Assembly (NCBI GenBank): GCA_023614405.1
Contig: CM042697.1
Coordinates: 470,066,792-470,130,791 of the forward strand
Origin: Avena insularis
Lineage: Eukaryota > Streptophyta > Magnoliopsida > Poales > Poaceae
Direction of reading: 5' to 3'
DNA length: 64,000 nucleotides
Shown piece after piece: positions 47,401 to 57,179 of this stretch (position 1 is the first letter of the stretch; each line of letters begins with the position of its first letter). The position numbers were made by a program, and so were the translations under genes. The notes under the pieces were generated by a model. The model saw only the letters and a program-made list of their open reading frames with translations, was not told the origin of the DNA and did not search any database.

Positions 47401-49485
47401 CAGTGTACACATTCATATTGGGTTAACAACTAAATAAAAGCTACATTTCTAAGGGATTTGGGTTAATGACAGTTAGCTACAATAGTGCATGGGCTAGGCA
47501 AGAGGTGCTGGATAGCATACCTGGTGGGCAAGATGTGCTGACGTGCACTCCGGCAGCAGGTTGTTGGCCTCGGGCACCGCCTTGATCACAACCAACTCTG
47601 CTGCGGGAAGATTGTCCCAAATGCGGAGGCAGACAAGTGCGTTCTCACGAATGGCGGTGCATTTTGCGAGATCATTGGGCACCTAAAATGTTGTGGGCAC
47701 GTGGATTCCATGATCAGTATTCGGAGTACACAATATTTTGAATGTAATATATTGCATAGACCCACAAAAGAAAAATCAAAATCACAAACTGTTTGTTGTA
47801 ACTGTTAGCAACATCTCAATCTATTTAGAGAAACTGCAAAATAAGGTGTAAATCTGAGTACTGCCATGTCAAATATGAAGGTACATTGCAAGAAGAATGT
47901 CAGTACATCCTGTGAATCAACAAACGAATTCACCAATCCCTTGATCATGGATCATGCACTGATACATGGACTGAAGGAGGAAAAGCACTCAAAACTGAAA
48001 GAATTGGGGCCAGTGGGCGAGTGAACGATGAGGATGCCCTTGTGGCTTGTGACGGCCATAGACAACGACCTGCTGGTCGCCGGCGAGCAGTGCTGCCGCT
48101 GCAGGGCAGGACGCATGACGAGGTAGTGCTGGCCCTGCTACCAGGCTAAGGCCCAGCAGCCATGGGAGTGTTAACAGGCTATGGCCTGGCTCAAGTAGCA
48201 AGTTAGCCCATTTGGGCAGGCGAAGCTGCATCTATAGAGCCAGATAGTTTCCTCTTCTTTTCGCATTTTTCTTACTCATTTTAGCGCTTCAAATACACCG
48301 TTATACATGTTAGATAGATCTCTCCCCGTTCGAGCCCAACGGCTGAACGGAGTCCCTTATCTGCGTCCTGATCGGGGGCGCCCCAACCTTATCTGGTGGG
48401 TGGGCCCCTGTCGCCGCGCTATATATAAAGTGGTGGGAGCTGGCAGCGCACGGTACGAGGTTCACCGCTGTGCCATCACCCCACCTACATCCCTATCGAT
48501 CTAGGGTTAGCGCGAGCCGACGGGAAGCGCCGCCACCACCGCACACCCACGCCATCGCCCCTTTTTCCTATGGCTAACGACGGCGGCTCCAGCTCCGGCA
48601 CTAGCTCCGGCATCCCCTCTGGCTCGTGCTTGTCGAGCCAGGGAGCAGGTAGCTCTCTCCTCTCTCTCTCTCTCTCTCTGGTTCTTACCTAAATAGTGCA
48701 AAGGTAAAGCCCCACCGAATCTAGTCTAGCCTAGTTGATCCCAGGGCAAATCTATCAATACACAGTATGCATTTATGATTATTCGAAAAAATCATAGATT
48801 TTCTTATAAAAATAGATCTGTCTTGGCACCAAAATTGCATCCATAAACATTACTGTAAGCCAATAATTAAAATGAATCCATTTGACCATATACCCTTTCT
48901 TTATTTGTAAATAAAGGAACGTTTTTTATCGCCATTTGTATGAAATAACACGCACCTGCTGAAAGTAAATGAAATGAACTTGCATATTCAAACAACAAAC
49001 TGGAGTAGGCATACTCCGGCCAGAGCTAATCAAACATTCATCAATCGCATAAGCAATCGCGTCTATTCTCTCTTGAGCGCGTACCATTCATCAAGACGAA
49101 AAAAGGAACACACTTCATGCATGGACACGGAAAGATCTATCTATGGAGTATGGACGTGCACGCGCGCGCTCACCTGGATGGTCCCGTCCGACGAGGCGTG
49201 GCCTCTCCACGGCAGCTGCCACACCCGCGCGCCGCGGCAGAGCGCGCACGGGGCCGCGTCCGGATCCGGCGCCAGCGCAGCGAGGCCGACGCAGTAGGCG
49301 CAGCGTAGCTCCAGGGAGGCCAGCAGCTGGTCCGGCAGCCGGCCGCCGCCGCGCGCGTCGACGAAGCGCCGGACCACCTCGAGCGGAAGCCGCGCGTGGA
49401 AGGCCCCGCCGTCCGTGGCCGCCGCGTCAAGCACGCCGACGCGGTGGACCGCGCCGGTGTCCTCCCAGCCCATCTCCCCGTCCAT
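44455..49485 (-). CDS. PEX1-like protein with two degenerate AAA modules (putative pseudo-ATPase), 12 exons
   Basis: Exons (minus strand): 49174-49485, 47521-47682, 46620-46716, 46367-46533, 46105-46284, 45908-46024, 45781-45839, 45385-45659, 45201-45289, 45063-45118, 44846-44963, and a tentative last exon 44455-44514. All join with GT/AG and matching phase, giving about 563 codons without a stop. Residues 1-200 align with the PEX1 N-domain; GIVYLNMKFSLW mirrors [12 protein letters not shown] of PEX1. The first three introns have the same phases as in PEX1 (0,0,1). Most of the PEX1 middle region is missing. Module 1: Walker A position GPYQKEAIA (268-276, no GKT), Walker B VLFIDKFD (318-325). 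Module 2: GWNSQTWK (424-431), LLFIDRFD (469-476). Both lack the P-loop lysine/threonine and the Walker B glutamate. Function unknown; a regulator or scaffold of the PEX1-PEX6 system is inference. The C-terminal exon is the weakest part. Confidence 0.8.
48308..48757 (+). mobile_element. Solo copia-type LTR in intron 1 of the PEX1-like gene
   Basis: 450 bp, starting TGTTAGATAGATCTCTCCCC and ending CTATCA, with an exact 5-bp duplication ATACA (48303-48307 and 48758-48762). It contains a TATA box (TATATATAAA, about 48420) and a short ATG frame (MANDGGSSSG, 48570). It is antisense to the host gene. The borders are visible in the sequence; assignment to copia is from remembered similar LTRs. Confidence 0.8.
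48657..48680. repeat. (TC)n microsatellite
   Basis: A run of TC dinucleotides at the 3' part of the solo LTR. Confidence 0.8.
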
Positions 49486-49973
49486 GGATCTCTCCAGCTA
49501 CTTGGATTTTCTTGCTCTGGTCTCGCGTGTGGTGGTAGTGGCGGCGGAGGCGGAGGCAGAGGAGGGTGGGTGGTGCTTCTGTCCTCTCTCTGCGGGAGCT
49601 TTGTAGGCGGGGGAGGGGAGGGTGTTCGCCTCGGGATCATAAGGCCGGGGTGACGATCGTCGTGCTACAGCTTTACTTTTTCGCACAGCGCAGAGAGGGA
49701 ACGAGGGACGGAAGGAGACGGCCGTTAACCTGTACGGACACCCAGAGCTCGGAAACGGAGGTTCATGGTCTAGCGCCGTTAGCTTTAGAGGAAACGGAGC
49801 CGAGCAAGATGCCAAACGGGTGCAGCTTTTTCTTTCTAATTCTATTGACCGCCACTCGCATCGCCTGGCCAGACGGTAAATCCACGTACACTTGCGTCTA
49901 TCGTATATGATATCAAGTGATGAAGCAATTCAAGGGATTTCATATAAAACCAAAACAAAAGGGACTTTAACTG

Positions 49974-50389
49974 TGGAAACTGCAAATGGATGCCGAGCTC
50001 CAGGCGCCCTTTATTTTCATAATTTTGAAAATCACAATTGAAAGCTTCAAAAAATTCCGAAGAAAATTCTGGACATAGTAGTCCATGTTATATACTACAA
50101 GTGTGCAAAATCTCACTTTCAAATACTTTATGTTCTAGGCTACACAAAAATGATAAATGTATAGATCTGAGTATAGTGATCGAATAGTGCACATTTCAAA
50201 ACTAAAAGGTTTGTCACATTTTTGTGTAGTCTAGAATTTATCATTGAGACTTTTGCACACCTATAGTATATATAAATGACTATCTCCATCTATAATTTTT
50301 CAGAATTTTTTGATACACTGAAATATGATTTTTTTTCTGAAGTTTCAAAATAATGGCCTCCTTAGCTCAGGCGCCATTTGTCCACACTC
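49974..50389. mobile_element. Mutator-type foldback MITE, upstream of the PEX1-like gene
   Basis: About 416 bp whose two halves are inverted copies: left 'caaatggatgccgagctcc' pairs with right 'ggcgccatttg' and flanks, and the inner arms (TGTGCAAAATCTCA..., ...GAGACTTTTGCACA) also pair. It is flanked by a 9-bp direct repeat CTTTAACTG (49965-49973 and 50390-50398), a length typical of Mutator-like elements. Confidence 0.75.
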
Positions 50390-50398
50390 CTTTAACTG

Positions 50399-52085
50399 TT
50401 TTTTTTGTTATAAAACGCCAACATTGTTAGTTTTATTCGGGTGAGGATCCTCCGACATCACATTGCCCTTACATAGGTTACTCACATGTGGCCATGTGGG
50501 ACCAACATGTCCGTGACCCCAAGTTTGGGTAATTGACGTCAAGGATCTTAATCCACTCTATTTATCCAAAAAAAACATGGTTACATAGTTCACCATATTA
50601 CAAATCAAACTGTCTAGGGTTTATTATCGATTACAATAAATTTTATTGGAGAAGTGGAACTAGATATATACATGCACCACCTCATTTGCTTCACAGACTG
50701 TCCATGGCATGCCCCGTGTTTGCCGTGTGTAGAATCCTACCCATCTTGTGCCTTCAACTTAACGAATTAGAAGAACATCATTAAAGAAAGATGTCACATA
50801 AGATCGAGACACATGCGTGATGATCACACATCCACACGGGTTTTCCCATTGATAACAATGAGAATGTTGTTTGGATGACTAAACAAAGAACCAAATGAAC
50901 TCACTTCTACGTAGTATCATATTTACCGTCACCGTATGCCACCTAGGAAAATAGAACTTAAACAACATAGCACCTATATGCAAGCCAAGCATAAGTGGCT
51001 TCTCTGCATGCAAAGCTATGGGTTTCGTCAAAACCCTTGTTGCCTTTTGAAATTGTGTACTAAAGTATGCAGATGTTTAAGGCATTGTCATGGGCGAGCC
51101 CATGAATAGACATAGGAAGAGGCCAATGTCTGCTAGGCTCTTGGAGCAACATTGTTTGACAAACACATCATAGTTCTATCTATAGTATACTTGGATTGGG
51201 CCAAGGCCATAACCCTAGGCATATGGCCACTTCTCGGCATTGTAATACACTAACATGGTCGTCTGCTTATACCACTACCAGCCACGTGCCACACTTAATA
51301 TTGCGGCATCACCCTCCTAGTGCCAAGCAACATTCCATGTAGAGTTTCTTATGGTAGAAGAGATACCGTAGGGAAATTTCTATTTAGAAACATATAAAAC
51401 AACATCATCCTATAATCCTTATAGTTTATGAGAATCAATATTTTCTATGTCGTTCAGTCAATAATATATAAGGATGCTATTGTTCTGCATGTGTCATATG
51501 TTTGTTTGGGTTTGAGATGATTAATTCCTCAAAGATTTTTCATTAGGTTATTATCTGTGTCCACCCCTAATTGTATACTTATTATTTCATATACTATTAG
51601 TGATTACGTGTTACTAAATACTTTGTTATGAATGAGAATAATGATTTGTGATGAGTTTCTTGGTACATTGAAATGAATTATAAAGAGTTGCATAGTAATC
51701 AAGAATTCTCTTGAACTCACCATCATGTCATTTCACTGATGATCTGATGCGCCCTGATGATGGCCCGGCCTCGGTAAATATTACTGATGATGTGATGGGC
51801 CATGACATTGGCCTGAAATCCGTAAATACTTTTAGCGGAACTTTGTGGTAGTGCTATACACTGCTCTGAGGAGCGCGTCATGCCACCTAAAGTTGAGTAC
51901 ACATGGGCTGGCCCATATTAGGATGTTCTGCTATGCGCCCAACTTGGTCGATGTTTCTTATGCTCCCACCGTTTCACTTGAGTGTTTTGTTGAGTGTTTT
52001 TTCCTTTTTTACTTTCTAGATTGTCATTGAGTTTTCAATCCACCATTTTGTGTTTTCTTTATTATTATTTTATATTATGTTTTAT
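50399..52085. other. Intergenic DNA, nothing recognised
   Basis: No coding region, RNA gene or bordered element is supported. Around 51735-51825 'gatgatctgatgcgcc-tgatgatggcc' and 'gatgatgtgatgggccatgac' form a small local duplication. Confidence 0.5.
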
Positions 52086-52735
52086 AAAAAATATGAACAT
52101 ATTTTGTATCATGCACTTTTTAAAACTAGTGAACATTTGTTTTTCAAAAACCCATGAATACCTTTTAGAACGTCGTGACATTTCTATATCCACGAACATA
52201 TTCCTTGAACTCATGAATAATTTTCAATCTCGTGAACACTTTTTTTTTGTATCGGTGAGCATTTTAAATTCTAAGATCATATTTTTTTCACCGTATGAAC
52301 AATTTTTGAACTTCGTGAACATTTGATTAAATCTCATGAACAACTTAAAAATTAAAAAAAATTATTGAATCTATGAACATACTTTTTGAACCCGTAATAA
52401 TTTTTGAACCTTGTGAACACTTTTTTTTAGCCTGTGAGCATTTCTAAATTATATGAGCGTAATTATTTTAGCCAATGAACAACTTTGGGATCTCACACGA
52501 ACATTTTATTAAACCTCATGAACATTATGTCAAAATAGGTGAACAACTTTATATACAAGAAACATTTTTTGATCCATTAACAGTGTCTTTATATCTATGA
52601 ACAATTTTTTGAAGCCCGTGAATATTTCTCTAAATCGATTTACACAATTTTTGAAACCATGAACACACATTTCTAATCCATGAATGATTTTTTAAAACCC
52701 GTGAACATTTTTGCAAATTGGTTTACATAAATTTT
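52086..52735. repeat. Degenerate short-period repeat (TGAACATTTTTTGAA type)
   Basis: At least twenty loosely spaced copies of 'c(a/g)tgaaca(t/a)tttt(tt)' alternate with 'tttgaa(c/t)c(t/c)(c)(a/g)tgaa'. The spacing is mostly 20-30 bp without strict periodicity. AT-rich and non-coding. Confidence 0.7.
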
Positions 52736-53001
52736 AATCTGACAGAGATACGGCCGGGGTCGACAGGCTCAAGCTGATATGCGAGGCAAAGCTTTCTCGT
52801 GGCATCACCGTGGACACGGCAGCCACATCTCTTGCCTTAGCCAAACAGGACGATTGCTCGCAGCTCAGGGCCAAGTGTGTGAAGTTCATTGCTAGCTCTC
52901 CTGCGGTTCTTGATGCTGTTTTGGCGACGGAGGGGTATAAGCACCTCGAGGCGAGCTGTCCTTTGGTGCTTACTGAACTTCTCAAGTCTATCAATGAATG
53001 A
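52736..53001 (+). pseudogene. MATH-BTB protein, C-terminal BACK-like fragment
   Basis: The frame VDRLKLICEAKLSRGITVDT, ATSLALAKQDDCSQLRAKCV, KFIASSPAVLDAVLATEGYK to the stop TGA (52999-53001) matches the end of grass MATH-BTB (BPM-type) proteins, which serve as substrate adaptors for CUL3 ubiquitin ligases. The MATH domain, BTB domain and upstream part are absent. Just before it, AGATACGGCCGGGGTCGACAGG shows an apparent extra G or CGGG relative to the usual RYG-(V/L)DRL motif, and repeats begin directly upstream. It is a truncated remnant, though 'ctgacag' could act as a splice acceptor. Confidence 0.75.
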
Positions 53002-53470
53002 AGAGCATGAAGCGTAGCAGGTCCTACATTTCCCAGATTTCAGGATGCTTAGTTTCTATTTCTGCTCGCAGCATACTAGTAGGAACTTGAGTTTGCTCCT
53101 TCCCTAAAAAGGAATGGCGAAGTCCATCTAAATGTGCTATGAGCCTGTCATTTCTTTTCTGATCTTTCAATATCTAAGACAGTTTTATGCTTTGTTCCGT
53201 TATGAAATCAGCGATTTCATCCCTTCTATCAAAGGATACTATGTGCTACGAGAGTAACTTGGTTCCTACACTTGTCTCAAGTTTGATGTGATGCACAGCG
53301 ATGGTCTATTAGTCCAAAATTTTGAACTGATGCCGAGACGGTCCTCTCCTCCGACGGCTCTACGGCCAGAGATGCCGGATCGATCGCTCACGACGTCAAC
53401 GCCGGCGCTGGGTTTGGCGAGGAGCGCGAGCTTGAAGGACACCCCATGTTGCACACCGAGGACTACGGTG
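53002..53470. other. Downstream flank of the BACK fragment, GC-rich block unassigned
   Basis: 53290-53460 is GC-rich with open frames on both strands (for example VSFKLALLAKPSAGVDVV on the minus strand). It may belong to the inverted MATH remnant at 53590-53770, but I cannot assign it. Confidence 0.3.
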
Positions 53471-53474
53471 TCAA

Positions 53475-53600
53475 GTGGGATCCCACCTAATCCCACTTCT
53501 AGTTCATTTGTCAAATTTTAGTGAAAATTTTAAGCAAAAAATTTACACTAAATTTTAAGAAATGAACTAGAAATGGGATTTAGACGGGATCCCACCTGAG
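53475..53600. mobile_element. Small foldback element
   Basis: The left arm GTGGGATCCCACCTAATCCC...CTAGTTCATTTGTCAAATTTTAGTG and right arm CACTAAATTTTAAGAAATGAACTAG...GGGATTTAGACGGGATCCCACC are inverted copies with a short AT-rich loop. No TSD could be fixed. Confidence 0.7.
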
Positions 53601-53775
53601 ACCCCACCGAGGACGCCGGGTAGCAGCGGATCTCCCAGTCCTGCCCACCCACGGTCCACCTGGGCATCCTGACGCAGTCGTCGCCGGTCCGCGGCCGTGG
53701 TGAAGCCGTCGATTTTGAACTGCCGCACCGCGCGCACACGGTTGTCGGTCGGACTTGGGCCTTCCCCATGGCGCG
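53590..53775 (-). pseudogene. MATH-domain fragment, frameshifted
   Basis: The minus strand reads VRAVRQFKIDGFTT in one frame and DCVRMPRWTVGGQDWEIRCYPASS in another. Together they resemble the start of the MATH domain of MATH-BTB proteins (HxFKIDGYS...FxVGGxxWxIxYYP). It has one frameshift and no BTB part. The opposite orientation to the BACK fragment shows the two are not one intact gene. Confidence 0.65.
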
Positions 53776-53975
53776 CTCGCACACGGACAGGTCGAAGAGA
53801 GCACGCACGTAAGTACATATATAGCTAGGCAGCAAGTTTCGATCGGCTAGAAAACACACAAGCACGTTGCCCCCCGTTTGATCTTATATTATATTTAGGA
53901 GCTCACGAAGACATAAACGGACACGACGTAATCGAAGACAGAGAAAGAAAAGCGGAAAAAACAGACAGCTAGGGC

Positions 53976-55181
53976 ATGGATCGATCTGTCCGTTCTCGTT
54001 CCGATCGATCGCCTCTTCCAAATAACCAGCACTTACCCGCCGCCGGCCGTCCGGCGGAGCCATGCCCAACGCTCCCGGACCATGTCATGGAGGACATCTT
54101 CGCGCGGTTGCCGGGCAAGTCCGTGCTGAGGTGCCGCTGCCTCTCTCGCGTCTGGGCCGCCACGCTCGCCTCCGACGACTTTGTCGACCTCCACCTCCGC
54201 CTCGCCAACCCGTCCACCGGCCAAATGGCGGCCCTTCCCGAGGGTAGGGCCACGGGTCGTGGTGCCGCCGATGCCAGGTCTACTCACAGTTACGCAAGCA
54301 TGGCGCTCGGCTACGACACGAGCATCAAGAAGCACAAAGTGGTGCGCATCTACTACCGTGGTTGTGATGTGAACAAGTGTCCCTGGCTCGCCGGGTGCGA
54401 GGTCTATGTGATCAACTCCGGGACAGGGCTTTGGCGGCCTGCAGAGGGAGGGGACCAAGCGAAGCCACTCGGCTGGGTAAATGCCTATAAAACAAGTGTC
54501 TTCGCGCAAGGGCATGTGCACTGGCTAGCTAAGCCTAGGCTCGACTCCGGACAGGAACAGATGTTCATGATGTCCTTCTCCCTAGACAACGAGAAGTTTC
54601 AGATGGTGCCACTGCCATCACAGATCAATAGGAAGAATATCTATGAACTTATGCCCTATTCGACATATCTTGGTGGACGTCTATGTCTTCTCTGCAGCGA
54701 AAGGTACTACAAGCCGACCTGGTACGACGTCTGGCTACTACATGAACATGAAACATGCACGTGGGATCAGCAGTGCCGGATCAACCTGTCGCCAAAGATT
54801 GTTGCATTCATGCGACCCGCGGGAGGGATCAGGCCCCTCACTATTGTTGACAATGGCCGCCGCATCGTGCTCAGACAGCCATGTTTGTTGTCCTATATAC
54901 CAGACTTCAGGATGTGCGTATACTCTCCTGTGACAGGCGAGATGGAGGATCTCAGCTCACTTGGTAATGATAGCATGCTCTTGAGACATGTTGCCTTCTA
55001 CGAGGAAAGTGTTGCATCTCCTGGGCGACCTCACGTGGACATCATCTTCGCCATGTCATTGGTGCTACTACGACGAGAAACGTCTCACAAAACACTTGCA
55101 AGGCTCAAGTGTGTTTGCCGGAGTTGGCGAACCATGATCGAGAGCGATTACTTCCGTGATACACGGCGGAATTTGCTTTAG
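53976..55181 (+). CDS. F-box protein, single exon, with F-box-like C-terminal motif
   Basis: 401 residues, ATG 53976 to TAG 55181, intron-less. An F-box at about residues 30-72 (LPDHVMEDIFARLPGKSVLR, CRCLSRVWAATLASDDF) should bind SKP1 in an SCF ubiquitin ligase. The middle (residues 85-330) looks like the beta-propeller-type F-box-associated region of grass F-box proteins: it has Cys/Trp-rich blocks such as KVVRIYYRGCDVNKCPWLAG and a hydrophobic strand pattern. The last 45 residues read LLRRETSHKTLARLKCVCRS plus WRTMIESDYF, a second F-box-like half. A Met-rich, Arg/Ser-rich leader precedes the first F-box. No frameshift or stop; it looks intact. Target substrate unknown. Confidence 0.88.
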   Translation: MDRSVRSRSDRSPLPNNQHLPAAGRPAEPCPTLPDHVMEDIFARLPGKSVLRCRCLSRVWAATLASDDFVDLHLRLANPSTGQMAALPEGRATGRGAADARSTHSYASMALGYDTSIKKHKVVRIYYRGCDVNKCPWLAGCEVYVINSGTGLWRPAEGGDQAKPLGWVNAYKTSVFAQGHVHWLAKPRLDSGQEQMFMMSFSLDNEKFQMVPLPSQINRKNIYELMPYSTYLGGRLCLLCSERYYKPTWYDVWLLHEHETCTWDQQCRINLSPKIVAFMRPAGGIRPLTIVDNGRRIVLRQPCLLSYIPDFRMCVYSPVTGEMEDLSSLGNDSMLLRHVAFYEESVASPGRPHVDIIFAMSLVLLRRETSHKTLARLKCVCRSWRTMIESDYFRDTRRNLL

Positions 55182-56263
55182 TTTCTAAGTGTTAAATTGT
55201 AATAGTGGTATGAATATTCTATGCGTTAATAATAGTTCTAAAATGAATACCAAGTTGTCGTATACGAAAATTCACTTTAATGGTAAATGTATGAGGATGG
55301 TGAGGATGTCAAATAAGAGAAAAAAGAGAGCCAAGTCATCACATCTTTGAATCCCTTTGCAGTAAACTAATTTCCTCACCTTCAAGGGAAATTGCATGCA
55401 CTAGTTAATTATGAAAATACTTTTTAAGAATTTTTTTTACTTATTGCATCCACATGAAATATCCATATGAACAAACCACACTTGCATGACATAAGAAAAC
55501 ACTTACAGATCATCCAAATTGGGACTGGGTCTGGTCAGGCCTGACAAGGTCTGATGTGCCTCGCTATTGCGTCTGATTGGCAATCAGCGAAGTGGTGGTG
55601 GAGGACGGACTCCTCCGAGGGTACTGCACTCCTGCTCCACGGATTCTATCCAGCGGGCTTGGATCTAGAGCTGGCTTAACCCATGTGCCTTGCCAGCCAC
55701 ATGTTGTGTTATCTCTCATTTGACGGCATCGAGTTCGTTGATGTCGAGGCGGCGGCCCTGGAAGGAGAGGCTGGATGGGTGGTCTCGACAAGCCCCCTAG
55801 GTCATCCAGATGGTGAGGGGCTTGGCAGCAAGTGATCCTGGTGTCGGTGTGGGTGACTCCCTGGTTAAGATCTAGAGGCATCGTGCTTGCAACGTGGCCC
55901 TTACCTCGGGTTGGGTTGTTCCTTGGTTTCTCTGATGGCACTAGGGTGGATATGAGAAATAGCTCTACGCTTTGTTGCCAACGACAATGACGTGCGGGTG
56001 TCACTAGCCTCTTAGGGGCGTTGTGTTTTGCATCCCCTCAGTGAGTGGGCTCCAGTTGAAAACTCTAGCACGTCGCGAGCTCGGCAGCGATGGCGCATCA
56101 CGTCGTTACCCTTCCGAGGGGGTCATTGGTGAGCGCGAGTTACATCCGGGTGTAGCTCGTGGAGTCATCGTATTGGCCTCAAGCTTCTTCGACTTCGGCG
56201 AGTCCGGTAGTCTAGGTCGCCTTGCGTTAGGCATGGCATCTCCCTTTTTTTTGTTCGACTTCG
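55182..56263. other. F-box gene 3' flank and unassigned GC-rich DNA
   Basis: 55182-55560 is AT-rich 3' flank. 55560-56260 is GC-richer, with motifs such as 'ggctggatgggtggtctcgacaagcccc' reminiscent of LINE or other transposon leader DNA. No domain recognised. Confidence 0.35.
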
Positions 56264-56319
56264 CACTACAGGAAAACGATTTTTTACTGGGTATTAAAAA
56301 TACACAGCAAAGGCCAAAA

Positions 56320-56815
56320 TACACTCGGCAAACATTTGTCGTGTATTTACACTCGGTAAAGAGTTCACAGCGTACACCCCGCCGGTAAACACGACTTTGC
56401 CGAGTGTTTAACTCCCGGATACTCGGCAAACATTTGCCGGGTGTCTATCAGCCGCACACTCGGTAAAATAATGCGTTCACGGCGCGTCCGCTGTAGACGG
56501 CGTCAAGCCTTTGCCGAGTGTACTTCCTGACATACACGGCAAATTACGCACTCTTTACCGAGTGTTTTTCCTGGGATACACGGCAAATACTTACTCTTTG
56601 CCGAGTGTACTGCTTGACATACACAGCAAATTACGCACTCTTTACCGAGTGTTTTTACTGGGATACACGGCAAATACTTACTCTTTGCCGAGTGTCTCTT
56701 ATGGCAATACACGGCATAGACTTACTCTTTGCCGAGTGTGTTGTCTGCCATACACGGCAAATTACGCACTCTTTGCCGAGTGTTTTTCCTGGGATACACG
56801 GCAAAGTCCACAAAA
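56320..56815. repeat. CACTA subterminal repeat array
   Basis: Alternating 'acactcggcaaa' and 'tttgccgagtgt' in both orientations. Several copies of a roughly 90-bp unit lie between 56505 and 56810 ('tacacggcaaattacgcactctttgccgagtgtttttcctggga'). In En/Spm these arrays are the DNA-binding sites of the element's regulatory protein. Confidence 0.85.
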
Positions 56816-57179
56816 ATTTGGCAGGTTTATGCTGTTTTTTATTGTACCCTGCATTTCAAAACAAATCTGGACAAACATAATTCAAGTGCACTAGTAAATC
56901 AAACATATATCACAGCAGACATATATCACAACAAGAATTCACATAATAGGTTCACAAGTGCACTAGTACATCAAACATGCATACAAAGTTCACAAGTTTA
57001 ACAAACACTTGAATTCAAGTTCACATATCCATCAACACAACCAAGTGGCACACAAGTCCTCTAGCATGTGGTACATATCTCCATCAACGGCGACCATGTT
57101 CCGCCACAAGATAGGCTTCCTTGATGTAATCCTACAAAGTGCAAAACACACAAGCACGAGTAAAAATGATGCAATCTTA

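Larger units (their letters stand above)
47683..49173 (-). other. Intron 1 of the PEX1-like gene
   Basis: Long intron carrying the solo LTR. 47989-48231 is GC-richer but has no supported coding function. Confidence 0.6.

Noticed and set aside
48570..48655. Possible first exon starting MANDGGSSSG after a TATA box
   Set aside because: It lies inside a solo LTR bordered by the TSD ATACA, so it is part of the LTR rather than a host gene.
44455..49485. Identity as CDC48, NSF or PEX6
   Set aside because: The N-domain motif VGIVYxxMKFxLW and the intron phases match PEX1 of the same window; no CDC48 or PEX6 hallmark is seen.
44455..49485. Reading the PEX1-like gene as an ordinary pseudogene
   Set aside because: Twelve exons join with correct phases and no stop although the sequence has diverged widely; a neutral copy of that age would be expected to carry stops. 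This is an inference, not proof.
52086..52735. Satellite or CRISPR-like array
   Set aside because: Spacing and motif are irregular, with no constant repeat unit.
55564..56004. 146-residue minus-strand frame
   Set aside because: Low complexity, no domain, in transposon-like DNA.
56320..56815. CRISPR-like array of regularly spaced repeats
   Set aside because: The repeats are CACTA subterminal motifs in both orientations next to a CACTA terminus; the genome is a plant.
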